Assembly: GCF_021018805.1 (NCBI RefSeq)
Contig: NC_086248.1
Coordinates: 22,514,922 to 22,578,921 of the forward strand
Direction: 5' to 3'
DNA length: 64,000 bases
From: Prinia subflava
Lineage: Eukaryota > Chordata > Aves > Passeriformes > Cisticolidae
Shown: piece by piece, positions 12,567 through 25,418 of the stretch
How the letters are laid out: each line of letters starts with the position of its first letter
How positions within the stretch are numbered: position 1 is the stretch's first letter
Notes under the pieces: model-generated
Database searches by the model: none
Told to the model about the DNA's origin: nothing
Seen by the model: only the letters and a program-made list of their open reading frames with translations
Position numbers and translations under genes: made by a program

Positions 12567-14011
12567 AGGTTTTGATTTCTAGAATCTTGGTAAAACCACA
12601 GAATTTAAAATGCATCAAATCATCCTAAGTATTTGTCAAAAAGATGATAGAGATTCTGTACACCTTTCTCCTCTTAATTTTTTTTAAGTAATGTTTTCAG
12701 TGTGTGCTGTTACACATGTCTGAACCAATTTCACCACATTTGTCTTCCTATTGATTTAATACTAATTTTAGGCATAAAGACTGATACTAGCTATGCTCAT
12801 CAGAAATCAGCGGAGATTCCAGCTCCTTTTGTGCTTTATTTCTAACAGAATTACACTAAAATCTTAGTGTAACTCCGATGGAATTAATTGAAAAGATTGT
12901 GACGTTTTCCCCCCTCTTCCATACATTTACATCAAGAATTGTAGCTAATGTATAAGAAAGTCTCAATCTTCCCAATGAAGTATTTTAAGGAGACTTGTCC
13001 ATGTAGGCATTTGGCTTCAAATATTGCAGAAGCTACTAAATTGACAGATGAAATCTAAAAATATGCTAAACAAAACTGTGAGGTTAGATGCCCTTCAGGA
13101 CAAGTTTCACTGTCAGATATTCCTGCTACATTTAAGGTGAAGTGCTTCTTACATATCCTTTTATCTATTCCTTAAGATACACATTATACCACTTGAATTT
13201 CTTCCTGGGCAATTACTTATCCAGGATTATAAACAACTGCTATTGCTTTGAAGTGCCACAATAAACTTGCCTTTTCTATCTCTTTCAGGTGGGAGAAATT
13301 TCATCCCATGCAAGATGGTATATTCCATGTAGATGCTATTAAATGCTAAACAAATATTCGTGTCAGCTTCAGTTAGCCTAAAGAAGGCCGACAAAACAGT
13401 TTATTCAGAATTTTACTGAGGATATATTTAAGTGGATTTTTTGTTTGCTTTTTCACACGACACACAATTTTATAGTGGAACTATTTCCATATAATACTAT
13501 GCTTTAAAAACACACTGTCAAACAATAAAAACCCAGGAAAGGGTAATTTATGAGAGAGTTCTGTCTGTTAAACACAAACTGTCTACATGTAAACCAATCA
13601 TAAAGGCAGTAAAGCTGTTTCTACTGTCAGTTGTTAGGACATGATTTAAGCTGAAATGGAGCTTTTGTCTGAATTCATGCATAAATTCATGTAGAGAAAA
13701 GATTCCATATGGAAAGAGCACAAATAATCTTGTAATATTTTAAAATTTACTAATATAGACTATGCATTTTCTTCTATATTTCAAAGTCTTAAAATAAATT
13801 CTGGTACTGATTGAAGGCACAGAAAGGGATTATAAAAAGTATTGTTGTTCCCTAATAAAGGAATTATGGAAAGCATTAATTCATTCTTTTATAAGGATAT
13901 TTTGTATCAGTGCCCCAGAATTTCAATCTTAGATCTTTTCAGTTTTCTAAATCTGGATCAGCAAGTGTAAAAAGATGCCATACCCTTATCATATATGATG
14001 TTCTACCTTTA
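12567..14011. other. Unique AT-rich DNA, no gene seen
   Basis: I see no repeat family and no coding signal in this stretch. Confidence 0.6.
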
Positions 14012-14905
14012 GGGACCTGTTCTCTTTAACATCGTGATCAATGACACAGTGAGATCATCAGAAAGCCTGCAGATGATGTAAAGCTGAGCAGTGCAGCTGA
14101 CACAATCGAAGGACAGGATTTACCTGGAGGGACCTGTGCAAGTGTGAGAACTGGGCCCGTGGGAACAGGTACAAGTGCAAGGTCCTTTACCAGGGCAGTC
14201 CCAGGCATGAGTAAAGACTGGGAGAAGAACTCATTGAGAGGAGACCTGTGGACAAGGACTTGGATGTTTTTTGGAAGAAAAGCTGGACATTAGGCGCCAA
14301 TGTGCACTTGCAGCCCAAAAGACAAAATGAATCCTGGGCTGCATCAAAAGAAGCATGCCAGGAGGTCAGTGGAAGAGATTATTCCTTTCTACTCAGCCCT
14401 CATGAGACCATACCTGGATCACTGTATCCAGCTCTGGGGTCTCAGCAGAAGATATGAGTCTGTTAGAGTAGGTCCAGAGGTGGTCCCAAAGATGACCAAA
14501 GGGCTGGAGCACCTCTCCTGTGAACAGGCTGAAAGAACTGGGCTTGTTCAGCACAGAGAGGAGAGTGCTGCAGGGAGACCTCACTGCACCCTTTCAGTAC
14601 TGAAAGGGGGATTATAAAATAGAGGGACTTTTCACATGGACAATGATAGGACAAGGGGGAATATTTTTAAACTAAGAGAGGAGAGACTTTAGATTAGATT
14701 ACCTTAGATTAGAAATTCTTTACTCAAAGGCCCTGCAGCAGGCTGCCCAGAGGAGCTGTGGATGTCCCACCTCTGGAACAGTTCAAGACCAGGCTGGATG
14801 GGTCTTTGATCAAGCTGATATTGTTGATGGCATCCCTGTCCATGGCTGAAGGGCTGGAACTAGATGTGATCTTTAAGGTCCCTTCCAAGCCATTCGGTGA
14901 TGAGT
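14012..14905 (+). mobile_element. CR1 LINE with decayed reverse transcriptase end
   Basis: This is one of the longer CR1 pieces here. It starts in the reverse transcriptase region: GGACCTGTTCTCTTTAACAT corresponds to the family's GPVLFNI block, and GCAGATGATGTAAAGCTGAG corresponds to the catalytic ADD(V/T)KL motif with both aspartates kept. Frameshifts separate these blocks, so no intact protein is made. Downstream are ATCCTGGGCTGCATCAAAAG, CTGGATCACTGTATCCAGCT and GGGCTGGAGCACCTCTCCTG, then the 3' untranslated part ending at GGTCCCTTCCAAGCCATTC. It is 5'-truncated. The 105-codon frame at 14300-14617 belongs to the element. Confidence 0.92.
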
Positions 14906-17900
14906 CTGTGTTTGTACCATCTTTGTATGAATACACTGTAACTCTTCATTTCAACTCACCATATCAGACAGGATATATCTATGATTAGAATTTATATCTC
15001 ACTAATGAAGACAGAGATACTTAATAAAATCAAGGAAATTAGCAAAACTCCTGTGGTCTATTAAGAGATTCTATGCACTTTGAGGGTTAGCAGGGAATTA
15101 CAATATTTATAAACAAATAAGTCAGACCTAAAAAGGGAGTTTGGGAAGGGCTTTTTCTTGGATGAAGCAAATAATTATTATTTAATAGAAAGTCAAATGT
15201 AAAAGATTTCAGATTACAATTTAAAAAAAAAGTTGCTCATGCTTTCAATTTCATTGGCCCCCTCTCTTCAGAATAAAAAAATTATATACGGATTACATGT
15301 TTTCCTTTTCTGTACTTGTGGAAGAATAAGGTGGGGTGGGGATTTTTGTTATTGTCTTTATTTTATGCCTTTAAAAGACACACTTTTTTTCTTTGACTTA
15401 TTTTCAAAGAACCATAAGTGAATACATTTGAACTAACAAAGCTCCAGCCACAGGTAGAAGTAATTGACATTACTTATACGAGGACATGGTCAAGCTGTGT
15501 TACTGTCAGGTTTATAGACTTTGGCTTTACTATGTTTGCATAAAAGCCACCTAACATAGAGACCCTTACATAACCCAGTTATGTATTTGATCAAGAAGAT
15601 CTTTAGGTTCTTTTTATGCAGACAACAAGAAGAGAGACTATACTGATTATATTAAATAAATCTAGACAGACATTTTTTAAGAAAAAAAATAAATCCAGGA
15701 TAAAGGAATTTGTAGATAAATGGATGCATGAAATGGGAAGAGCACCATGATATCTCACTGATCTTATACTTTGCACCAAAATAAACAAATGAGGAAAAAA
15801 AAAGATAAACAAAACAAAAACCCAAACAAACAAAGCCCACAAAAACCCAAATCAAACTTGATTTTGGAGAGAATTTGAACTCCAGGAAGAGTTAATAGCT
15901 TTGGAAGATGTGTCCCCCTGTCTAAGTATGTGTCTCTGTGCAAATAAAGAACATCAGTCTTCCAGGAGTAGCACACTGAAGATTTTCCCAACTTCTCTGA
16001 TCTTTCTACAGCCTGAGTGAGGTTCTTCCCCCAGCGTGCTCCATTTTCTGAGTTATATCCCTGCATACCCACTTCTCCCCATCTGCTCAGCAGAGGGTGG
16101 CTGGGTGCCCAGCAAAAGCTGTTCCACCAGGACAGCAGTGTCTCAACCCCACAGGACCCATGGTGCTTCCTCACACTCTCCCTAGCAGGGAAAGCATGCT
16201 AATGTACTATTTATCACTGCTTCATGCTTGATCCATTACAGAGGGGAAGCTGTTATGAGTAGGAATTTCCATACCACAACCAGATTAATTTCAGGAGCAT
16301 GGCTTTGACTTGTATTATAGTCAGCAGTAAGTTTCCTTCCATTTCAACAGGACTTTCTCACACAGGATGAGATTAATGAATAGGAACGGCCAACAGCTAC
16401 AGCCTCAAGAGTTCAATAGTGAAAGACCCTCCAATGTTTATAAACAAACCCGATGCCTCAAATCACATTTCTCATGAATATGCATTAGTTTAAAGAACTG
16501 TGTCTGCTTTTGTCTCTCCAATACAAGTTTTTTCATTACTCAAATAATTTATGAACAATTTCTGTCTGCAGTCAGTGTTACATCATCTTTGAACAACAAT
16601 TGTCTCTCACCATGTACCTCCAATTCTGGTACAACCATTACTGAGGTTTCAGTAACATGTATGCTAGACAATTCCAGTTCTGTGGAATATTTCTGAGAGT
16701 AAAAAGGCAGGTTTTTTTACTCTTCTGGAGGTCTTAATTTAAAATTGAATTCTACTCCATGTAATTATACTTCTAAGACATATAAATATGAGAGAAATCC
16801 CTGCTGCTCTTCATCAGAGATCCCAGCTGCAGAGACCCCTGACAATATATGTATGATATAATAGCTAGCAAGAGAGAGGCCAGAATATAGTTATGAAAAT
16901 AAGAAAAGATGCTTTCAAAGTTAGTCTCCAAAAATACTGAAATACATAGCTAGTCTGCCAATGTTGAATTCATGGAAGAAATAGTCTGCTCAATTTTAAG
17001 TCATTGTGATTCACTTAAAAGTAGTTTCACTGCTTCTAATTGGGTATAGGAAAAAAGACAGGTTCTAAGAGCCAAACTGAAATGACCCTAACAAATCCCA
17101 ACAGAAACTTCCCAGAATTAAAGGGAGGAAATGCAACACAGTTCTTCTATAAAAAGTAGAGATCACTTTGACTGAACAGATCAGACCCCTAATCTTGGCT
17201 TAAAGGTACTTTGATCTAACAAGGCTTGTTAGCTCATTCTATCTCTGCTGTTACCAGCCCAGTAACACTGCACTTCATTCACTCCTTCAGTAGGCAGAAA
17301 GCCTCTTCAGCTCCCCTCCATTCCTACTCCTCCCTCCTATTTTCCCTCCAACAAACAATTCGGTCTTAATGCCACAAGTAGGTTAATTAACCTTTGTTTT
17401 TCTATTTGCATTACTCTATTCCACCACCATTCATTACCAGTATTCCAAATATATTTTCTGCTTTGTAGACAATAGCAGAGGCTGTAACTCAACATCTGCA
17501 GGTAGCAATTTAGAGAAGGAGAAGGACAAAGAGATAAGAAAATAGGAAACAAACAAACTTGCATAAGAAAAACAAACAAACAACTCCACCCTTCTGTTAT
17601 GATTCTCAACTGTCTGTTCTGATGTCAGCTCATGCTTTGCTACTTGGATTTCCAAACAGCAGCTTTAAGCACACATACCTCACCAGGATAAGTTTCTCTA
17701 AATGAGAGGATTCCAGCAGTCTAACGTGGCATGACAATTTTTTAACTACAAAATGAGGCTAATACTGTATGTTAATATGAATGTTACTCAGCTAAATGTG
17801 ACAATTTCCAAATTGGTTTTGAGTGGAAAATAGTTAAGGAATAAAGCTGAGCCTTTTAGTGAATCACATATTTTAAAGGCCTTAATAAATAAAATCAGGA

Positions 17901-18870
17901 AAATGCATGCACAGTCATGACTTTTTAAGTCCATATCATCTCTTAATCTATGATTTCTATGTATATTAGCAACTGAGTGTTGAGAACTTTTTTAATTTCC
18001 ATGTCTTTATGAACCTTACCAATCTACATTGTTGGGGAGTATATCGTAAGGTCATTTTAATACTGAATTCTACTTTTTGACGATATTGGAAATAAGTGTT
18101 CTTTGTTGCATAATGCAGTATTTTAGATATTTCTGTTTATGGAAATATGAGAAACTATTACTAGACTAACAGATTCCCATTTATCTGGAATAGGCAGAAT
18201 TCATTAATTCAGAAATGCTGACATTGATGAATACTGCTAATAAAGAGCCGAATCCACTGGTCTGAAAAAAGACAAACATACACACTGGCCCATTTTCTTT
18301 TTCCATGTATAAACAGTCAGATGACATTTGGCATGTTTTGTAGAATTATAACCCAAAAGGAGAAAACTGATTTATGCAGGACAGACCTTCATTGCATTTG
18401 GAAAAACTGGAAGAATCCCCTTTTTGCTGAGATGTTAGGCACGCAAAAATAAGTTACAAATCTGTGCTGCATCCTCATATACATTTAGTATTTTGGAAAT
18501 TAACTTCTGTTTTAAAAGGCTTTAAATTACTAAATATTGTTTTAAAAATGTATTTTCAGATCTTAATCCTAACTTACTTTGTATGCCCTTTCCCAGAAAC
18601 AGAAGTATGATTTTGCCACGTAACATCAATCAGCTTGAGGATCAATAAGACATTGTAACCTTGTGTCAAAGATGAACTGGAATTTTTATCATCCATGAAC
18701 TTCATAAAGATGATGCAATGTGACACAGAAATAGCCATGTACACATTAAAAATGCTTTAATATTTCTTTCAACTTTCATATGAGAAACTTCAAGTTGATA
18801 GAGAGAAATTAGTAAGTTAGAAAGGAAAAAAATACATTTTGTGATGTGTACTTAGAGTAACACAGCATAC
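14906..18870. other. Unique DNA, no gene seen
   Basis: Mostly AT-rich sequence with an A-rich stretch at 15794-15858. A 136-codon minus-strand frame (15764-16174) crosses that stretch. Its C-terminal third is low-complexity Phe/Leu from the A-rich DNA, and I do not recognise the rest. Confidence 0.55.
15794..15858. repeat. A-rich low-complexity tract
   Basis: Runs of A broken by C, such as AAACAAACAAAG and AAAAACCCAAA, fill about 65 bases. This is simple sequence, possibly the worn tail of an old retroposon, though no body is recognisable beside it. Confidence 0.7.
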
Positions 18871-19429
18871 TGGATTTGGCTGGGATATAATTTTGGTTAA
18901 TTTTCTTTACAGCAGTCTCTGCAGTGCTGTGTTTTGGATTTGTGGCCAAAATAATACTAATGACATAGAGATGTTTCCATTATTGCTGAGCACTGCTCAC
19001 ACAGCATCAAGGCCTTTTCTGATTCTCAAACAGCGCCACCAGTGAGGAGGCTGGGTGCACGAGAAGTGAGAGAAGACACAGCCAGGACTGGTGACCCAAA
19101 GTGACCAAAGGGATATCCCAGTCCATATGGCATCATGCTCAGCATACAAAGCTGAGAGACCTTGAAGAGAGTGGGGGATGTTTGGAGTGATGGCATTTTT
19201 CTTCCCATTTGTCACCGTTAGCTGTGATGGGCCCTGCTCTTCTGGAGCTGGCTGAACACCTGCCTGGAAAGCATTAAATGAATTCCTTGTTTTGCTTTGC
19301 TTGTGTGTGCAGCTTTTGCTTTCCCTATTAAACTGTCTTCATCTCATGAGTTTTCTTTACCCTTCCAGTTCACTTCCCCATCCACTGGGGGACATTGACC
19401 AAACAGCTGAGTAGGGTTAAACTACAACA
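18871..19429 (+). mobile_element. Solo LTR, ERVL-like avian family, copy A
   Basis: This segment and 42643-43199 align along nearly their whole length, which shows they are copies of one dispersed family. Shared landmarks are GGTTAATTTTCTTTACAGCA, GTGCTGTGTTTTGGATTTGT, GACACAGCCAGGACTGGTGA, GGCTGAACACCTGCCTGGAA and CAGCTTTTGCTTTCCCTATT. A poly(A) signal ATTAAA sits at 19327-19332. The proposed limits are TG at 18871 and CA near 19429, as expected of an LTR. I saw no flanking viral genes, so it is a solo LTR left by recombination between two LTRs. I recall this family as an avian ERVL-type LTR; a repeat library search would give the name. No clear target duplication was found. Confidence 0.8.
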
Positions 19430-20998
19430 AAGGAAAATATTATATTTGCCTCATGTTTTGAGCAGGTATAGCTTTTCTAATGACATCAATCTTCGGAGAG
19501 TTTGATATGCTTCAAAGTCTGTCCAATTTAATTTTTCATGCTGTTAAAACAATTATATAACTGACCTTAGTAATTCCCACAAAGTTACCAAGTGTAAGAG
19601 AAAATACCATCAGACAAATTCTTCTATCCTAGTATACCGATACTCTCATAATAGCCAAAATAGGAAACTACTCATTTAAACAAAACAAATGTACCCATAC
19701 TTCAGAAAGGCAGCTCCAGATACCCTTTACCACGAGATATACCACACTAAATAATGTCTTGAAGAATTTTTTTCAGAAAAAAATATAAAAATATTTGTAA
19801 ATTGAATTGACTACAAGCCAGTGTCTCAGAAACTTCTTCTTAGATATCTGGACAACTATTGCCTACTCTTTTTAAAATTGTTACTCTCATCATGGCATTA
19901 CAATCTTATTTGAAAAATACAATTTCAAAAATAATTCTAAAAATACCTGTTGTCAATTTTTCTTCACTATTTATGAATGAGAATTCAGTTCAGGTTTTTA
20001 GCACTTTAATCTAAAAACCTTAAGCTATGTATCAAGCTGGTCTTGACATGATATTTATGTCCATTTCTACGCTTCAAAGTACTTCTTTAGAAAGTGCATT
20101 ACAAATTTGAAAAAGATTAATTGAAATTGATTTTGGATACAGCTTTTTAGTTTTATTGCACTAATCCTTAATAAGTATATAAGTCTTCTTGAACCTTTTA
20201 TCATGATTTAAGCAAATTGCAAGTGTACTAATTATTAAAAAGAAAGATGCAAAAAAGGCGCATTTTTACTTCATGTAAAAAAGTATCTATTTGATTGAAT
20301 GTGTTTTTCTCTTCTGATTATTGCTTAGAACAACAAATGATAAAATACTGGAAAATTCATGGAAGAGAGGTAGAAAATCTAGTACCATTGTGTAAATCAG
20401 TAAATATTGGGGGTATCTATTCAGAGTTTACAACAAGAAAAGAAAGTTGTTATAACATCTCCTCTTCCAAACCCAAATGTAGAGTGCAAAAGCTCTTTAA
20501 TTTTGGTCTTCCTGAAAAGACTCATGGTACCAAACTGGTGAATTATTAAAAAGTGCCTAACTTCTCCAAACCAGGTTGTAGTGTTGTTTGCTATGCTGGC
20601 TTCTTAAGGCTGAGATCTTTGCTAGTTATTTTTAGTTAAGAAATCAAGATGAAAATCACATAAACTGTTACATGTTTACCTTACATGTAAACATAGCATT
20701 ATAGCAATGTCAAACAGTCCATACATGTCTAACTAACCAGTTAAATGATAGCCATAATGGCTAAAATAACTGATTTTAAACTGTACTTTAGCAGTACTTC
20801 AGTGCAGAAGAAAAAAAGGAGTCTGCAAAGATGAAGATGGAAGACCTGTGGCTGCATGGTTAAAGAAAACTTTTTCCTTTATGTTTCCTACTGTTTTACA
20901 ACCAGAAAAGATGTTCCAACAGACACTTGTGTAAATGACCTGCCAAAAAAATCAAAAAGCTCTCTGTATTTTGTAGAAAATTTAACAGATACTGTCCT
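19430..20998. other. Unique AT-rich DNA, no gene seen
   Basis: No repeat family or exon recognised. An 84-codon frame at 20295-20549 has no recognisable motif. A modest 8-bp stem (ATGTTTAC/GTAAACAT) lies near 20670-20694. Confidence 0.55.
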
Positions 20999-21340
20999 TG
21001 TTGATTAGGAACGGCAGTAGTAACGACACACAGACCTCTGATCGCCAAGATGAGAGAGAGATCTTTATTTTTCAGCATCCTTTATATACAGTTCCAAGAA
21101 AGAAACACTATTCGACACTCAGAACAACACCCCTTGACTGTTATTTCCAAGTAAATAACAAGTTAGAAAAAACACCACCTGCTAACAGTTTTCCACCTTA
21201 AAGGTTTTTCACCTTCCATGGATTGTTTTTGATTCCTTCTCGCAATTTCTCAGGCCACTGTGAGAAAGTGATGTGATTTAATTTCACACAGACTCAGACT
21301 CTGCTGTTGCTGTCTGATCTCTTGCTCTCAGTATCCACAA
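20999..21340 (-). mobile_element. Probable solo LTR, ERVK-like
   Basis: On the minus strand the order is that of a retroviral LTR: a candidate U3, TATATAAA (plus 21081-21088), AATAAA (plus 21064-21069), then a R/U5-like segment with ATCTCTCTCTCATCTTGG and GATCAGAGGTCTGTGTGTCG. The terminal part ends in CA if the plus-strand limit is the TG at 20999. The 5' limit is less sure: TG starts are possible at about 21290 or 21338. No gag, pol or env sequence is next to it. The close TATA-to-poly(A) spacing and the U5 sequence remind me of avian ERVK-type LTRs, but that family name is inference. Confidence 0.65.
21081..21088 (-). promoter_or_regulatory. TATA box of the minus-strand LTR
   Basis: TATATAAA on the minus strand, 12 bases before AATAAA. 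In a solo LTR this could still start transcripts toward lower coordinates, into 20998 and below. Activity is not shown by sequence. Confidence 0.45.
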
Positions 21341-24335
21341 GGTACCAGAATTTCTGTGGGAGTGCAACAGACTGGATGGGATGGGAGGGTTGTATAGTCA
21401 GGCAAATTCAATACAGGGACCTAGGGCAGAAACAATGTACAAATTCCAAGAATTCCCTGCTTGGTTCTCTTTTTGCAAAAAAGAAGAGACTGTTATACCT
21501 ATCTGTCAGTGCTCTGTCCAGTCATCATCTCCATCCCTTTCATTTGGATAATTCAGGGGTTTGTGACTCTAGATAAGCACAATGGAAGAATCCAGGTAAA
21601 TGCCTTTTCTCCTTCCACTTTCACTCAGCTGTTTTTATTTTGTTTTCCTTAATGAATTTCTGTTTCCAGTCTCACAAAAAGAAAAAAAAGGGCAGGGCAG
21701 GGACCATGCAAGATTGAGGGGGAAATAGTAGGAAGAAAAATTCTAACTCTGCCATTAAAAAACTATGCTGTGGAACTGTATTCTAAGTGAAAAGACAAAA
21801 TTGAAATGTTTATAGGAAACATAGGAAACTAATTATTGATTTATTTGTATTTTATTATGACTAATGACATTGTAAATGCCTGTGAAGAGCAAGGTGTGGT
21901 TTGTTTCAGGGGATTCTAGGAAGTCCTACAGTACCTCTGTAGGATCTCTATATACATTATTTAGTATATGTAAAATGGGCATCTCAATGTCTTGTTCCAA
22001 AATGTCCATGGTTACTCAATTACTGGAAAGAAAACGAGGAGAAATGAAGGACAGACATAAATAATACAGTCTGATGTAGATATTGATTTTATGGGCTTCA
22101 AATCAAGCACAAGATATTTCAAATTATTTATACCACTGGAGGGGATTCAGGTGCTATCCAAGGGCCTGTGGGACACTAAAGCAAATAGGGCAAAGATAGA
22201 AGCACTTCAAGAGGAGCTTCATCTTCCTCACAGTGTACTTGTATAGGAACACAGTGTCCCCAGAACTATTTGAACTTCCAGTCTCATCTGAAACTTAAAA
22301 ACCTACTGGCCCATTTTATGTAACTAAGTAAAAACTCTGGCTTTATATATATATATTAAATGTAACTTTGCATTCTCATTTTCAAAAAGAGTGAATGCTG
22401 ATTCATTTTTTATTTTCTTCTGTTCATGCACTACTACTTTTATACTTACTACTAAAAGACAATATTTTGACCAATAAAGTAATAGTGTTATTAGATTTTA
22501 CTGTTTAAAATACAAAATAAGATTAAAAACAATGCACAGTTAAGAATTGTGTTAAAGATACATGACCAATAATTTAGAAGAAAATAGTCAGGAAATGGAG
22601 TGTCTTTAGCTTAATATCATCTGTACTAACTTGTTTTAAAGGTCTCAGTTGAACATTTGTATTTGTGATAAATCAGAATTAGAAACCACTTACAAAGTAT
22701 ATGGAAGAACATAACACTCAAAAAGCAACAACCTCGTCAGGTCACAGGTGAGAAAATACCATATCCACAGTTTGAACTCAAGCACAGAAAATGAATCTGA
22801 AAATGTATTTTTATAGAAAAACAAATAAGGGAATGAACTAATATTCAACAAGAAAATTTTCTTTGGTGCTTAAGAGAAAACAAAAAGAGGAGAGACTTTG
22901 CAAAAAGCATTAACAAAAGTACAGCCAGCTTCACCTTTGAAAAGCAGAAAAGAATACAAGAAAGCTCTAGCCCAGAAAAGGAGATTTAAATATAACAGTA
23001 TTGTGGCAGAGCACACTGTGGTCTGAGAATCTGACTGTAAGTCAAGAATACCTGAACTTAATGTAAAACACAAGCTTCAATCTTCTATGTGTTAATTGGA
23101 AAGTTACTTCTTCTGTCTGTCCGTTTCATTTTTTTGAGATGCAAATAACTGCATATTTGGTGATGAAAAGTACTATGCAATAATAAGACTCATAATGTTA
23201 TGGTGTATGAATATTGGATTATTTTGCAATGGTTTCTTAAAGCAGGAAAATAAATGTTGGGATTTTGTTTAACTGATTGAAATCCATAATTTGGTTTTTA
23301 AACCAAAATAATTATTCCAGCTCTAATTCCCTACTTTTTACACCAGAAAATATACTCAAATAGAAGTAGAGAAAATATAATAAAAGCTTCTGGCAATAAA
23401 AGAGGGTTTTGAAAAGGAATTTGCACATCAGCAATACCAGTCTAAGTGAAGCTGTGACATACTGCTACAATTGAACTAAAAAAATACCAGACATCAGCAA
23501 AAGTGAATGGTTTCACATTCTCATTTTCTGTCTGGAATTTCAGCTGAATTTTTCTCTCTGATAAACTTTAACTCACTACATCATACAAAAGGCAGTGCAG
23601 GATATTAATTCAGAAGGACATCTGTTGCCAAAAGAAGCTTTCCTCTGTCCCACATGTTAAATAGCTTTATTTATCCTGATAATATTTGACAATTTTATCA
23701 CATATGAAACTTCTGCAGATTGTTCAGATTACTTGGACCTTTTTTACTTTTGACCTTCCTGTCTGCCAAAGCCACTTCTAGTATCAGATGTAATTTATTA
23801 TCTTGAGATATTGACACAACTTGCCTTCATGGACCAAAAAGATTTTCTGTTTTCCTTTTATTGCTTGTCTAGTCTTTTTGTGACTACCAAATTATAGTAT
23901 TAGGGGAAAACCAGAAATTTCTTTCTGAAAGACTGCAGATATTTTCACTAATCTCCCTCTGAACTAGTTTTTGAAAGGATTGGACAATTGTGAGTACAGG
24001 AAATCTCTCTAAATCTTGCACCTGCATGTAATATATGGCCCAAGCAAGATATCATAGCCTTTTGGTTTTCCAACAGCCTTCAAAAAATTATCTCTGTTCA
24101 CCATCTAGTAGATTATGTCCATGGAAAATATTACCTTTAGAACTGTTAAACCACAAAGGTAACAATAAATTACATTTGTCTCCATTTCTTCAGCTCTAAT
24201 ATGTAGACTGTCCCTTTGGAATGCTGTGTCATAATCTCACAATGATCTTATTATCAACCATAGCAAATAGTATTGCTTAGTGTACCAGTACAGAGCTAAA
24301 TGGACAGGCATGAGTAAAATACAGAGAAGTCTCTC
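21341..24335. other. Unique AT-rich DNA, no gene seen
   Basis: No repeat family recognised. The 89-codon frame at 21307-21576 overlaps the LTR edge and has no motif. An 8-bp stem of TTTGGTTT and AAACCAAA occurs near 23291-23310 and is unremarkable. Confidence 0.55.
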
Positions 24336-24337
24336 TT

Positions 24338-24590
24338 ATCACAGAATCACAAAATCACAGAACATGCTGAAGGGGCCCACAAGGACCACTGAGCCCAGCT
24401 CCTGGCCTTGCACAAGTGAGCTCCAAGAGTCACACCATGTACCCAAGAGCACTGTCCAAATGCTTCTTGTGCTCTGTCAGGCTGGTGCTGCAACCACTTT
24501 GCTGCGGAGCCTGTTCCAGTGCCCAGCCACCCTCTGGGTGAAGAGCCTTGTTCCAGTATCTAACCAAAACTCCCTGACACAATTTCCAAC
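24338..24590 (-). mobile_element. CR1 LINE, 3' fragment
   Basis: The plus strand begins with the complement of the CR1 tail, ATCACAGAATCACAAAATCA, and then shows the old-subfamily CR1 sequence with AGCCTGTTCCAGTGCCCAGC and CACCCTCTGGGTGAAGAGCC. It is truncated after about 250 bases. The 114-codon frame over it is a repeat by-product. Confidence 0.88.
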
Positions 24591-25366
24591 AGTAAAAGGT
24601 GCATTATGTACAGGTAAAAAATAACCTATCTCTAATTAAGGTAGAAATAGTTATTACTGTTCTGCGTTTCCGGCCTGACATGCTTTTTATGCAACACAGT
24701 AAACTTCAGTTAAAACACATTTTAAGGCCGAATTCTGAAGCAGTGACAATCCTCCTTCTACTTTCATGGAGCTGCCTTCCAGTATATTAGGTTAAGAAAT
24801 GCTAAAAATGGCATAACAAAGACATAGTTTTCACCCATATATAATCCTGGTCAACTGAGTAAGTTACTATAGACCTGACTTAGACAAGACAACCAGCTTC
24901 AGTTACAAAAGCTGTTTTGTCAGAAATAGCAGTGTGGCTCCATGATGTTTCTACTCCAACTTGTGAAGAGGTTTTCTTTCATGAAACTTTTTTTTAATCA
25001 CATTTAGTTTGAGAAGAAAAGCCTTCTTCAAAGACATTTGAGAGCAGCTGCTTCGCCAAATCCCTGCTTTTTGCAGGTAACTACAATTATAATCTACATA
25101 ATATTATTCTTTGCTTGCCTAAGTTCTTGAGTAAGTATGACTATTCAATACACAGCAGTGCTTTGACCTGTGTGTACTTAGGCCTTTTTCTCACTTTTCT
25201 CACTTAGGCCTATTCACACTTAATAGTGTCACAGCCTCTTACTACAGTCAATGATACTATCAGGAAAAGTGCAATCAAATAACAAGAGAACATACAACAA
25301 ATTAAATTACAAGGATTTGAAAAAACTATGAATCTGTGACACTGAGATTCACATAAGAAAATATAA

Positions 25367-25418
25367 TTTGCACTTATGTACTTACAGAAGAATTTGCACA
25401 AATGTACTTACAGAAGAT
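25367..25418. repeat. 26-bp tandem duplication
   Basis: Two units start with TTTGCAC at 25367 and 25393 and share ATGTACTTACAGAAGA. They differ at about three positions. Confidence 0.75.

Noticed and set aside
15764..16174. 136-codon minus-strand frame with a hydrophobic C-terminus
   Set aside because: The Phe/Leu-rich end is only the A-rich tract read on the other strand. The rest has no recognised motif.
24280..24624. 114-codon frame as a gene
   Set aside because: Mostly antisense CR1 sequence.
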